From a bacterium (lineage in GTDB: Bacteria; Bacteroidota; Rhodothermia; Rhodothermales; UBA10348): a DNA stretch of 33,752 nt. Below are positions 1-8,406 of this stretch, piece by piece; the stretch's first letter is position 1; each line of letters opens with the position of its first letter. The stretch is taken from positions 1 to 33,752 of the forward strand of contig JABMOI010000268.1 of assembly GCA_013204185.1 (NCBI GenBank). The letters are read 5' to 3'. The notes beneath the pieces were generated by a model. It ran no database searches and had not been told where the DNA came from. It saw nothing but the letters and a program-made list of their open reading frames with translations. The translations under genes and the position numbers were made by a program.

Positions 1-2
1 AA

Positions 3-95
3 TATTATGCACTCGAACGGCTTTGGGGTGATGCTCCCCAGGCGACCGTAGACGATGCTGGCACGGCAGCCGACGTCAAGATTCTCAAAGACTAA
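3..95 (+). CDS. C-terminal fragment of an unidentified protein
   Basis: An open frame runs in from the left edge and ends at TAA 93-95. The visible 30 residues begin YYALERLWGDAP and end DVKILKD. The ALERLWG helix looks like the end of a helical-repeat or enzyme domain, but it is too short to assign. The next gene starts 17 bases later behind an A-rich, AAAAAGG-containing leader, so the two may be co-transcribed. Function unknown. Confidence 0.5.
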   Translation, partial: YYALERLWGDAPQATVDDAGTAADVKILKD

Positions 96-112
96 ATAGA
101 AAAAGGCCTCGC

Positions 113-619
113 ATGCATAAAAAACCATTCCCTTTAGGCTTTTTTGCGTTGTTGAGCTGTCTTGTTTTATCAGGATGCTTCGCACTGCGGCCCGCTCCAA
201 TGGATAGTGAGTTTGGCCACAGAGAAGACGGCGTTTCAGTGGATGGTCGGCAGACCATCATGATTTCACCGCCGGACGATTCAAAAGAATACCGTTTTTT
301 TGATGCGACCTATGAGTCGATTGCCGTAAGGCCAGACCAAATCACTGTAGCAAATCAGTCTGAGGGCGTGTCTGTTGAAGTGCTGATTAAAGGCTCATTC
401 CCAGATTCGTGCTCAGAACTACACGATGTGGTCCAACAACGCGCGGGTAACTTAATTTTGGTTACGCTCACGATGCGCCGGCCCCAAGGAGCGGTGTGTG
501 CAAGCGTACTTCGGCCGTACCGCTATTATTTAGATCTAGAGGGTCTGTACGTTCCAGGTCCATATTCTTTGAAGTTGAACGATAAATCAAATTCGTTTAC
601 CGTTCGAGGTATTCAATAG
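113..619 (+). CDS. Small secreted lipoprotein, function unknown
   Basis: 168 residues with a lipoprotein signal: a basic start (MHKK), a hydrophobic stretch, then lipobox LSGC with Cys22 as the lipidation site. The mature part is predicted to be mainly beta strands. Two further cysteines, in PDSC and AVCAS, are placed so that they could form a disulfide across the domain, and the segment GLYVPGPYSLKLND resembles the closing strands of an immunoglobulin-like sandwich. AAAAAGG upstream could serve as ribosome binding site. It is followed after 12 bases by a T9SS-exported protein, so both probably belong to one surface-protein transcript. I do not recognise the family. Confidence 0.75.
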   Translation: MHKKPFPLGFFALLSCLVLSGCFALRPAPMDSEFGHREDGVSVDGRQTIMISPPDDSKEYRFFDATYESIAVRPDQITVANQSEGVSVEVLIKGSFPDSCSELHDVVQQRAGNLILVTLTMRRPQGAVCASVLRPYRYYLDLEGLYVPGPYSLKLNDKSNSFTVRGIQ

Positions 620-631
620 TAGGAGTAGGAT

Positions 632-1474
632 ATGAATTGGGGATCTAGGCTCGTTGCAACTGGAGTGTTGGCCACAAGCGTCTTACTCGTTGCAGCTTCT
701 GTTCTGTCAAGAGGAGCCCCAGCGGGGAGGACAGGTGCTCCCGGAGATCTTACCTGTGCCGATGCCGGTTGCCACGTCTCCAATCCTGTAAATACGGGCG
801 ATGGAATGGTCCAAGTTACTGGCCCAGCCACGTATACGCCTGGAACTCCGGTCGATTTGGTTCTACACGCTTCACGGCCAGGAGCCCTTCGTTTTGGATT
901 TCAGATTACCGTTCGAGATCAAAATGGACAGATGGCTGGAGAGTGGGAGGTAACTGACGGGACTCAGTTTGCAGATTTTGGTCTTGCAACAGCCTATTTA
1001 ACACACGCTGCTTTTGCTCCAAGAGCCTCAGACACCTATCAGTGGAGCGTAAAATGGATTCCGCCGTCTACAGCCGCAGGGGATTTAACGTTCTACGCCG
1101 CAGCAAATACAGCCAACGGTGACGACACCATCTTTGGTGATTTCATCTATACCACGTCGCTTCCAATCCTATACTCAGGAAACACAGCTGTAGAAGAACA
1201 CGTCACTCCGCGCGGATTGAAACTAGACTCTGTATTTCCCAATCCTGCCAAAGAGCAATTCACGGCCCGTATTGAACTAGATCGCTCCTCGATTGTGACG
1301 CTACATCTGTACGACAACCTCGGACGCATTCGTTCATCTATTCAAACTCCTCGGCTGTCTGCTGGGAATCAAGATATCCAAATGCGCTTGCCTGACCTTT
1401 CACCCGGAACGTATAGCTTCCGGCTAGAGGCCTCAGGATTCTCTCAAATGGGCGTGGTTTCTATCTGCTGCTAG
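632..1474 (+). CDS. T9SS-exported protein with choice-of-anchor-V-like domain and CX4CH motif
   Basis: 280 residues. An N-terminal hydrophobic signal segment (about 6-26) is followed by TGAPGD (34-39) and CADAGCH (42-48). The order TGAPG-then-CxxCH is typical of choice-of-anchor V proteins, which carry a cytochrome-c-like heme site; here the spacing is CX4CH. Residues about 60-185 form a beta-rich Reelin/sandwich-like domain. Residues about 198-280 begin FPNPAKEQF and contain LYDNLGR and LSPGTYSFRL, the hallmarks of a type A T9SS C-terminal sorting domain, so the protein is expected to cross the outer membrane and stay on or leave the surface. The start has a good AGGAG. The stop codon shares CTAG with the opposing gene. 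Heme binding is inference. Confidence 0.85.
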   Translation: MNWGSRLVATGVLATSVLLVAASVLSRGAPAGRTGAPGDLTCADAGCHVSNPVNTGDGMVQVTGPATYTPGTPVDLVLHASRPGALRFGFQITVRDQNGQMAGEWEVTDGTQFADFGLATAYLTHAAFAPRASDTYQWSVKWIPPSTAAGDLTFYAAANTANGDDTIFGDFIYTTSLPILYSGNTAVEEHVTPRGLKLDSVFPNPAKEQFTARIELDRSSIVTLHLYDNLGRIRSSIQTPRLSAGNQDIQMRLPDLSPGTYSFRLEASGFSQMGVVSICC

Positions 1475-4350
1475 TTCTTTGATGACGAAGCATCCTCGTC
1501 ACCCAACGAATCTGACGTCGCATCGAACAGCTGCTCGATTTCTTCTGCTGTCGGCTGGTACGACGTATCGCCTATTGCTTCAGCCAGCGCCCGCATAAAC
1601 CTAGCATACCCTTCGAAGTCGCGCACTTGGAGGTATGAACCTCGAATGACCTCTACAAAGCGCATAGCTCGCTGCATGTCGTTCTGAGTAGGGGAATGCT
1701 TTAGCCGATGAACGATCAGAGGCTCAGCCAAACGCCAGATATCTGCCGCTTTTTGTTCGTCTCCAATGGTCGCATAAGCTTGAGCCATGAATGCGAACGA
1801 CATTTCGTCCCCTGGAATGGTGTCGAACGGCACTTGCTCCATGAACCAGTCCATCAATTCTCGTGCTTCTTCCACGCGGCCCTGTTGAGCCAGATTTTCC
1901 GCCGTATGCGAGAAGATATTCCGGTAATTGTCCGTCATCCGACGAATGTTTTCATCGAAATACACATCGGGATCGTTTAGGCCTCTGAATCTAAATAACT
2001 TGAGCTTTTCGTCCGTCAAACCCGGTACGACGCGCCCAAGTTGGTCGTCGTGCTTAATTGGAACGATCCGGTACGCTTGGCCCTCGAGTTGGAAGTAATT
2101 TTGCAAATCCATTTGGCCATCCGGACTCACGGTCACGGCCACGTAGATGGGTCGTTTCCACTTCTGCTGAGCATTCGTAACCAGGATGTTCAGCGCTGCC
2201 TGGTCTGCTCCGTAGAGCAGGTTAAACTCCTCGCTGTAACTTCTGCCTTCGAGCGTCCAACGAAGCGGGCTTTCGATCTCACTTGAGTCCTGTGGAGGTA
2301 CCAGATCGTTCATTTCAGAGAAGCCCATAATGGCCTCTCTGTCCACTGGTAACTCTAGTTCTCTTGGTTTCCATGGCATGATCTGCAAATCGGAAATCGC
2401 CGTTTCGGAAAGAGAAATAGGAAGGGGAGAAGAGTCCCTGGAATATTGATTTTTGAGTTGGCGAACATACCAAGGCGTATTCAGAAGGGACAAGTTCGCA
2501 ACCCGAACGTCCTGCCTGATTCCTTCGACTTCCTGCAGGTACCAAAGCGGGAAGGTGTCGTTGTCCCCATTGGTGAATATAATGGCGTCTTTTTCGAGGC
2601 CAATCAGCATATTGTAGGCGTAATCCCCAGCTACATAGCGGCCGCTACGGTCATGGTCATCGAAGTTCACGATGAGCATGAGAGCCGGAACGAGAGCGAA
2701 GAGCCCAGCGCTCAGGCCCAATAGAGCAGGACGAAGGGTCGTATCGTTAAATCGGTCTTTGAGCGCATCGTGGGCTAAACGGAGCAATCCTGTGGCTCCG
2801 ATTCCAACCCAAATACTGAATGCAAAAAAGGATGCCACATAGGCATAGTCACGTTCCCTGGGCTGGTAAGGAGTTTGGTTGAGATAAAAAATGATTCCAA
2901 CTCCGGTTATCATAAACAAGACCAGCACAGCAAATGCTCGGCGCCAGTCCTTCATGAAGTGGAATGCGGCTCCAATCAGGCCAAGTAGTAGAGGTAAGCC
3001 ATAGTACGCGTTCCTGCTAGCTCGTTCGCTCGGTGTTTGGTAGTAATATTGCTCGCTTTCACGCTCCGAGAACCCGGTAATGGCGGGGGCGTCTTGGATA
3101 TCGCTTGCTCGACCAACAAAATTCCACATGAAATAGCGGACGTACATGTGGCCAATTTGATATTGCCAGAAAAACTCTGAATCAGAATTGTACTGACTGT
3201 ACACGCGCATGTGGTTAGGATCCGGGGAATACCGGCGTGGGAAGTACTTTTCGCGACCGTCTCGGCTGTCTACCGTGCCAAGCGCATTGTCGTAGGTAAA
3301 GCCCTGCAAAACGGGGGTATTGCCATACTGCTCGCGCTTTAGGTAGGAAACGATGCCTTCGACCGTTTCAGGGTCATTTTCATCGATAGGTGGATTCGCT
3401 GCGCTTCGAATAAAAATGAGCGTATAAGACGAATAGCCAATCATGACAACGGTTAGACAAAGCATGACCAAGTTCATGGCCTGCATGCCTTGACGATGCG
3501 TCCAGTACACTCCAAAGCCAATCAGGGCAAAGGCCGAAATGGTTAGGAAGGCAGGCGCTGGGGAATCGCCTAGGATGCCTGGAAGCACCTGAACGATACC
3601 CGGATACACGATCAGGAATGCGGCAGAAGAGACGGCACCGGTGGCTACAAGCCCCCAGAAACGCTGGGTAGAGGACCAGTCAGCCTTCTCAAACTCAATG
3701 TAAAAGACAATGAGAGCGATAAAGAAAATGGCTAAGAGGTTTAGCAAGTGGACGCCAATAGCTAGCCCAAAGAAGTAGGAGATCAGAATCAAATATCGAT
3801 TCGTGGCCAAGCCAAAACGGTGCTGACCCGAATTGAGGCGTTCTTCTTCTAGTGCAGCCTCTTCGCGCCATCTCAAAATCAAATACACCACGGCGGCCGT
3901 AAATAGCATAGAAAGCGCGTAGACTTCGGCTTCAACGGCATTGAACCAAAAAGAATCAGTTACCGCAAAGGTACATGCACCTATAACCCCACCAGCTAGC
4001 GCGACAATCCGGTCTATCGGATTCCAGGTAGATGGATTCCCTTGCCATTCGCGGATCAAGCGTACGATAATGAGGTGCAGCATCAGAACGGTTAACGCAC
4101 TAGCTAAAACGCTAACCAAGTTCACAGCCAACGCGATGTACGCGGTCGGGACGAACATGGAGAAAAGCCGTCCGATGAGCATGTAAAACGGGGCTCCCGG
4201 GGGGTGAGAAACCTGCAACCGGTTCGCAATAGCAATAAACTCTCCGGAGTCCCAGAAAGAGGTGGCAGGCGCTACTGTCAGAAGGTAGATGACCAGCGAA
4301 TAGACAAATACGATCGCTGCCAGTAGTTTTTCAGTCCGTTTCCAGTTCAT
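1471..4350 (-). CDS. DUF2723 / glycosyltransferase family 117 membrane protein
   Basis: About 959 residues from ATG at 4350; a TTG at 4365 would add five. The first transmembrane segment is followed by the family signature WDSGEFIA and then HPPGAPFYMLIGRLF, the periplasmic loop that carries acidic residues in GT-C glycosyltransferases. Roughly a dozen membrane helices fill the first 580 residues. A soluble C-terminal half follows, and its last 140 residues look like tetratricopeptide helices (for example QQGRVEEARELMDWF). NCBI-style annotations call this family protein O-mannosyltransferase-like, GT117; the sugar donor and acceptor are not known from sequence. It is the last gene after the LptF/G permease and rsmI, 59 bases behind rsmI, so it is probably made with them. 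Its stop overlaps the opposing T9SS gene by four bases. Confidence 0.88.
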   Translation of the reverse strand: MNWKRTEKLLAAIVFVYSLVIYLLTVAPATSFWDSGEFIAIANRLQVSHPPGAPFYMLIGRLFSMFVPTAYIALAVNLVSVLASALTVLMLHLIIVRLIREWQGNPSTWNPIDRIVALAGGVIGACTFAVTDSFWFNAVEAEVYALSMLFTAAVVYLILRWREEAALEEERLNSGQHRFGLATNRYLILISYFFGLAIGVHLLNLLAIFFIALIVFYIEFEKADWSSTQRFWGLVATGAVSSAAFLIVYPGIVQVLPGILGDSPAPAFLTISAFALIGFGVYWTHRQGMQAMNLVMLCLTVVMIGYSSYTLIFIRSAANPPIDENDPETVEGIVSYLKREQYGNTPVLQGFTYDNALGTVDSRDGREKYFPRRYSPDPNHMRVYSQYNSDSEFFWQYQIGHMYVRYFMWNFVGRASDIQDAPAITGFSERESEQYYYQTPSERASRNAYYGLPLLLGLIGAAFHFMKDWRRAFAVLVLFMITGVGIIFYLNQTPYQPRERDYAYVASFFAFSIWVGIGATGLLRLAHDALKDRFNDTTLRPALLGLSAGLFALVPALMLIVNFDDHDRSGRYVAGDYAYNMLIGLEKDAIIFTNGDNDTFPLWYLQEVEGIRQDVRVANLSLLNTPWYVRQLKNQYSRDSSPLPISLSETAISDLQIMPWKPRELELPVDREAIMGFSEMNDLVPPQDSSEIESPLRWTLEGRSYSEEFNLLYGADQAALNILVTNAQQKWKRPIYVAVTVSPDGQMDLQNYFQLEGQAYRIVPIKHDDQLGRVVPGLTDEKLKLFRFRGLNDPDVYFDENIRRMTDNYRNIFSHTAENLAQQGRVEEARELMDWFMEQVPFDTIPGDEMSFAFMAQAYATIGDEQKAADIWRLAEPLIVHRLKHSPTQNDMQRAMRFVEVIRGSYLQVRDFEGYARFMRALAEAIGDTSYQPTAEEIEQLFDATSDSLGDEDASSSKN

Positions 4351-4409
4351 GCTAGGTTGGTTCAATTGCGGGTAAATCGCTTCTCAATTAGGCGGATGAA
4401 CGCATCCTC

Positions 4410-5123
4410 CTACGGATTGATTCGATCCGAAGTCTTCTTAGATGCAAGTAATAAAACACACTCTCCACGGACTTTAGCTTGGGCCTTAACCCACTCTTGA
4501 AGCTCTGACAAGGACCCACGGATGTATTCCTCAAACTTTTTGGAAATTTCGCGGGCGATGACCGCTTGGCGGTCATCGCCCGCGAACTGAATCAATTGAT
4601 CTATTAATTTTCCAATGCGATGAGGCGATTCGTAAAAAATGACCGTCCGGTCCTCTTCAACCAATTCCATAATTCTGGTTTGGCGTCCTTTCTTAGGAGG
4701 TAAAAACCCTTCAAAAACAAACTTATCGGTTGGAAGGCCACTTGCCGCCAATGCAGGAATGATGGCGGTTGCGCCAGGCAGAGCCTGCACGTTGAGGTGG
4801 GCATCGAGAGCGGCCCGAGTCAGTAGATACCCAGGATCCGAGATACCGGGTGTTCCGGCGTCGGAAATGAGCGCTACGTCCTCTCCCAAGATCATTTTCT
4901 CGATAATCCGAGGCACTTTCCCATGTTCATTGTGGGCATGAAGGCTCGTTCTAGGGGTTTCTATTCCGAAATGATTGAGCAGTACTCCAGACGTTCTGGT
5001 ATCCTCACACGCTATCAACGCAACAGACTTGAGTGTATTAATCGCACGAATGGTCATATCCTCAAGATTCCCAATGGGGGTCGGCACCAGAAACAGGGTT
5101 CCAGGAGTTTTGAATTCGGTCAT
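4410..5123 (-). CDS. rsmI: 16S rRNA (cytidine-1402-2'-O)-methyltransferase
   Basis: 237 residues. RsmI uses S-adenosylmethionine to 2'-O-methylate C1402 in the decoding centre of 16S rRNA. Diagnostic motifs are VPTPIGNLEDMT (13-24), ACEDTRTS (38-45), SDAGTPGISDPG (87-98), LPGATA (115-120), GFLPPKKGR (139-147), FYESPHRI (163-170) and ARE(I)SKKFEE near 190-199, all in the expected order. Length is slightly shorter than the common 270-290. Its ATG overlaps the stop of the LptF/G permease gene as ATGA, which implies translational coupling. Codons 180-192 form a perfect inverted repeat, listed separately. Confidence 0.96.
   Translation of the reverse strand: MTEFKTPGTLFLVPTPIGNLEDMTIRAINTLKSVALIACEDTRTSGVLLNHFGIETPRTSLHAHNEHGKVPRIIEKMILGEDVALISDAGTPGISDPGYLLTRAALDAHLNVQALPGATAIIPALAASGLPTDKFVFEGFLPPKKGRQTRIMELVEEDRTVIFYESPHRIGKLIDQLIQFAGDDRQAVIAREISKKFEEYIRGSLSELQEWVKAQAKVRGECVLLLASKKTSDRINP
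4548..4586 (-). repeat. Perfect 18-bp-stem inverted repeat inside rsmI
   Basis: Bases 4548-4565 and 4569-4586 are exact reverse complements around a 3-base loop (ttg on the + strand). In the rsmI frame the element covers exactly codons F180 to E192, centred on Gln186, so each codon is the reverse complement of its mirror codon: TTC/GAA, GCG/CGC, GGC/GCC, GAT/ATC, GAC/GTC, CGC/GCG. No T-tract follows on either strand, so it is not a standard intrinsic terminator. Confidence 0.95.
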
Positions 5124-6592
5124 ATTGAAGTATCTCTGTTCTCGGGCACGGAGGGAATCGGTCCTTTATGTTTAGGTTTGGACCCACGGCGAAGCCAAGT
5201 AGGAAGTGAAAACGACATGCCAGGAATTGATCTCAAGTCTCGCCAAACAAAGAACGTTAAATAGAGGGCCAAGGCGCCCGTAACGATATCAGCGATCCAC
5301 ATTCCAAGCCAAGGTTCAAGCTTTCCACGGTCTGCTAGCTTTTCACCGTTGGCCAATGAAACCCAATGAAAAAGGAAGATGGCAACGGCCAACGTTGCAG
5401 CTGTTCCCAGCCCTCCGCGGCGAATAAATAGGCCCAAAGGAGCTCCTATCATCATAAAAATGAGGCAGGCCAGTGCTAGTGAGTACTTTTTATGGATTTC
5501 TACCCGGTAACGGTCTGCTTTGGTTTTCGCCCAAAGAATGGATCGCCGAGCGTTGTCAATTGAAACACGCATGCTGCGCATGGTCTTCGTTGCGGCATCT
5601 TGACCAACGACTACCGCAAGCCCTCCATTGCCGGACATGGTGCTTGGAATGGAGCCTCGAGTATCATCACGTATTAACGTGCCCATTTCATTTCTGGTAT
5701 TGAGACCTGTTCCTAGTCCAGCCATAAGCAATCGGACGCGCGACTTTTCGTCCTCTGCGCTCGTCTCCAACGAATCGACGAGCATCTTCATCTCACGGCT
5801 CTTCATCGTGCGGTCCGTTCGCCGACCTTCCGTCGGATCAGAACGCCGGAAATTTAGGTCTTCCAAAGATATCCGAAGGCGGTGTCTGTCAAATGAGAGC
5901 TTTTCATATCGATCCTGACTGGCTAGGCCCGCAGAGCGGCGCCTATGGATTTCACCGTTGAACAAAACCAAATTCAGTGTGCTACCAGCAGTCATGGGTT
6001 CAAGCTGTCCCGTTTCTGCTCGTATGTCCGTCCTAAACCGAGACCCTTCGGTGTAATCAAAAATGGTGATATCGTCCAGTTGATTGGGGTTGTTCTCTGG
6101 AATCTGCCCAACCAAAATCTTATAGTTTTCGATTCCGTCATAGAACTCGCCAGCCTGAAGGTCAAAACCAGGTTTTGCCATTCGGATATCTTGCCAAAGA
6201 TTACGCGCTCTAAAATTGGCTTCGGGGTGAATTTCCGTGTTGAAATACCACATGGACCCGGCCAGCAGAATCCCAAGGATGTATACAGGCCACACTAATT
6301 GAGGAAATGAAACTCCAGACCCTTTAATAACGACGTATGCATTCGTTTCGGCCAGCTTCCCAAAAGCCATAAGCGTGGCTATAAGGGCGGCCATGGGAAC
6401 GGCGAGTACGACCATGTAAGCCAAATTATATACCACCAGCTCTGCAATTGCTCCAACTGGAAGCCCCTTTCCAACCAACTGCGGCAAATACTTGATCAAG
6501 AACTGCATAACGAGCAGAAACACCAAAACGACCAGCCAACCGAGCATAGGGCCCGGAAGCATGCGCAATATCATTCGATGAAACTGTTTCAA
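5120..6592 (-). CDS. LptF/LptG-family permease (YjgP/YjgQ)
   Basis: About 490 residues. The family forms the membrane part of the LptB2FG transporter that extracts lipopolysaccharide from the inner membrane. N-terminal helices include LGWLVVLVFLLVMQFLIKYL, then FGKLAETNAYVVIKGSGVSF, the conserved cytoplasmic coupling region, then a large periplasmic beta-jellyroll-like domain (for example FNTEIHPEANFRARNL). Near the C terminus come more helices around SLALACLIFMMIGAPLG and LYLTFFVWRDL. The start is uncertain: the frame is open to a TTG at 6637; I prefer TTG 6592 (MKQFHRMILRM), and ATG 6574 is also possible. None has a clear ribosome binding site. The long loop includes an insertion of charged residues (about 260-300) typical of Bacteroidota members. 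F and G cannot be told apart here. Confidence 0.88.
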   Translation of the reverse strand: MKQFHRMILRMLPGPMLGWLVVLVFLLVMQFLIKYLPQLVGKGLPVGAIAELVVYNLAYMVVLAVPMAALIATLMAFGKLAETNAYVVIKGSGVSFPQLVWPVYILGILLAGSMWYFNTEIHPEANFRARNLWQDIRMAKPGFDLQAGEFYDGIENYKILVGQIPENNPNQLDDITIFDYTEGSRFRTDIRAETGQLEPMTAGSTLNLVLFNGEIHRRRSAGLASQDRYEKLSFDRHRLRISLEDLNFRRSDPTEGRRTDRTMKSREMKMLVDSLETSAEDEKSRVRLLMAGLGTGLNTRNEMGTLIRDDTRGSIPSTMSGNGGLAVVVGQDAATKTMRSMRVSIDNARRSILWAKTKADRYRVEIHKKYSLALACLIFMMIGAPLGLFIRRGGLGTAATLAVAIFLFHWVSLANGEKLADRGKLEPWLGMWIADIVTGALALYLTFFVWRDLRSIPGMSFSLPTWLRRGSKPKHKGPIPSVPENRDTSI

Positions 6593-6687
6593 GCTACTGG
6601 CGTGGCAGAAGCACGCGGCTGGGGTGTCATAATTCAAATGGGACTATACCCATCGCAATCATATGTTTCGTAAAGACGGAGTCTGTC

Positions 6688-7338
6688 GTGATCATTAAGT
6701 CGTTTACTTTTAATCCCTTTTCGACCAACTGCTATGTGGTTACAAGTAATAATGAGACTGTTATTATAGACCCTTCGTGTCAATCTGAACTCGAACACGA
6801 GGAATTGACGGAATATGTTGATTCCACTGGTTCGACGATCACGCGCATCTTGCTAACGCACGCTCACATTGATCACATTTTTGGCTGTGCTCGTCTTTCC
6901 GAGCAATACGGAATTGGAATTGAAGTACATCGAGAAGAAAACGTATTGCTGGAGCAGGCTACATTCCAAGCTCAAATGTACGGAGTTGAACTAGTCCAAC
7001 CTCCCAAGCCGGTTGCTCAGTTAGAGGAAGGACAAATCATTGAGTTCGGTTCAGTCAGGTGGCAGGTTTTACACACGCCAGGACATTCACCAGGTTCAGT
7101 TAGCTTTTTTGACGCGAAGAACAGCTTGGTATTTTCTGGAGACGTGCTTTTTCAGGATTCAATCGGCCGAACTGATTTGTGGCGCGGTTCGCTTCCCATT
7201 TTAATGGACTCTATTTTTAATACCCTTATTCCTCTTGGGGACGATGTCCGAGTGCTTTCGGGGCACGGTCCTAATACTACCATCAAAAGAGAACGGAAAG
7301 CGAATCCATTTTTGGTTGATTTTTCGCCCCTTTCGTGA
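6688..7338 (+). CDS. MBL-fold metallo-hydrolase, glyoxalase II-like
   Basis: 216 residues from a GTG start. The metallo-beta-lactamase ligands are all visible: THAHIDH (HxHxDH motif), HTPGHSPGS (third His), FSGDVLF (bridging Asp) and LSGHGP (last His). Length and the opening FNPFSTNCYVV match the small hydroxyacylglutathione-hydrolase-like branch, which hydrolyses thioesters or related metabolites in the cytoplasm. True substrate is unknown. Because bshA lies just downstream on the other strand, a bacillithiol-linked thioester role is possible, but that is speculation. It ends only seven bases before the opposing gene ends. Confidence 0.9.
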   Translation: MIIKSFTFNPFSTNCYVVTSNNETVIIDPSCQSELEHEELTEYVDSTGSTITRILLTHAHIDHIFGCARLSEQYGIGIEVHREENVLLEQATFQAQMYGVELVQPPKPVAQLEEGQIIEFGSVRWQVLHTPGHSPGSVSFFDAKNSLVFSGDVLFQDSIGRTDLWRGSLPILMDSIFNTLIPLGDDVRVLSGHGPNTTIKRERKANPFLVDFSPLS

Positions 7339-7345
7339 CGAAAAT

Positions 7346-8404
7346 CTACACCATTGCTCGCGGGAAAGAAGCCGGAAGCGTGGTATCCAGAAGCAGCATG
7401 ATGGAAGTGTGCACAATTTCGCCCATCGTCATACATGACTCAAACTTAGGCTCTTTGTAGTGAGCTGCTAGTTGTTGTCCAAGCTTTTTAACGTGATCGT
7501 CAGGAGAAATGATGTCTTCTTTCATCACATCCATCAAGGCAGAAAAACGGCCGTGTGAAACGCGAACCCGGTTCGCCATCAGACTTCTTTCCTCCTTCTG
7601 ATACTGGATCACGTTTTCTGGGGCCAAGTTTTTCAACGTGAGGGATACAAATTGCTCATTTTGGGCAAAAAACTGAGGCAAATACACTTCTTTTCTCCAA
7701 TGATGACTTTGCTGGTCAAAATCAATTGGATGCATCCTGAAATGCCACTTCTCAAAGTCTCTCGTGAGCTCAATTACGAAGTTACCGGAATGCATATCGC
7801 CCAAAAGAAGGATAAAGCACCGTTCGTTGAACTTGACGAACTCTTTGGCTAGCCGAACCTGATCGAAGCTCGTAACCGGAATTTCCTCTCGAAGGAAAGC
7901 GTCCGCTGGAATTCCAATGATGTGTTCTTCTACAATGGTGTGAGCGTGGATGAAATAGTTGATTCGATTCGGCGAAAGAATGTGTTCTATTTCTAGTCCG
8001 TAGATGCGACTCGCATCTACTTTTTTAACATAGAAGTAATCAAAGTTTTCGTTGATCCGGTTTACAACTCGCACGCGGAAAGGCAGCGTGTTTCCATGAA
8101 TACACTGATCGACCCGATCGATGTACAGATATTTGGTGATGGATGTGTCTCCATCGGCCTTTAGAATGGCGTAGGCATTGAGGAGTTGCTCATGGATCTC
8201 CTTTCGGTCTGATTCAGAATACAAAACGGTAGACCACAGCGTGTCTTTCCCTTTTTCATCGTAAACCGGGATCGCATTGGTGAACCGACTTAAGTCTCTA
8301 TACCGAATTGAATCGGTCCAAATACGGCCATATCTGGTCAGGTACGACCGTAAAAAATCCGAAATGGGATAGGCTTCTTTCTTTTTAGATATCAGGTGCT
8401 GCAC
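7346..8404 (-). CDS. Uncharacterised protein with kinase/phosphotransferase-like motifs
   Basis: 352 residues from GTG 8404, which follows the bshA stop by two bases, so it is almost certainly co-translated with bshA. I do not recognise a named family. Visible pieces resemble a protein-kinase-like fold: FDYFYVKKVDASRIYGLEIEH (121-141) could hold an ATP-binding lysine and helix-C glutamate; LLLGDMHSGNFVIE (199-212) matches the GDxHxxN catalytic loop of aminoglycoside/choline-type phosphotransferases; and HPIDFDQQ (225-232) matches the metal-binding IDFD that follows it. The C-terminal 100 residues are helical. No signal peptide is evident. A small-molecule kinase acting near bacillithiol or sugar metabolism is an inference from motifs and position only. 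Confidence 0.75.
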   Translation of the reverse strand: MQHLISKKKEAYPISDFLRSYLTRYGRIWTDSIRYRDLSRFTNAIPVYDEKGKDTLWSTVLYSESDRKEIHEQLLNAYAILKADGDTSITKYLYIDRVDQCIHGNTLPFRVRVVNRINENFDYFYVKKVDASRIYGLEIEHILSPNRINYFIHAHTIVEEHIIGIPADAFLREEIPVTSFDQVRLAKEFVKFNERCFILLLGDMHSGNFVIELTRDFEKWHFRMHPIDFDQQSHHWRKEVYLPQFFAQNEQFVSLTLKNLAPENVIQYQKEERSLMANRVRVSHGRFSALMDVMKEDIISPDDHVKKLGQQLAAHYKEPKFESCMTMGEIVHTSIMLLLDTTLPASFPRAMV

Positions 8405-8406
8405 AC

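Noticed and set aside
613-831. Antisense ORF over the start of the T9SS protein gene
   Set aside because: Shadow of the real + strand gene, which has a ribosome binding site, signal peptide and family domains.
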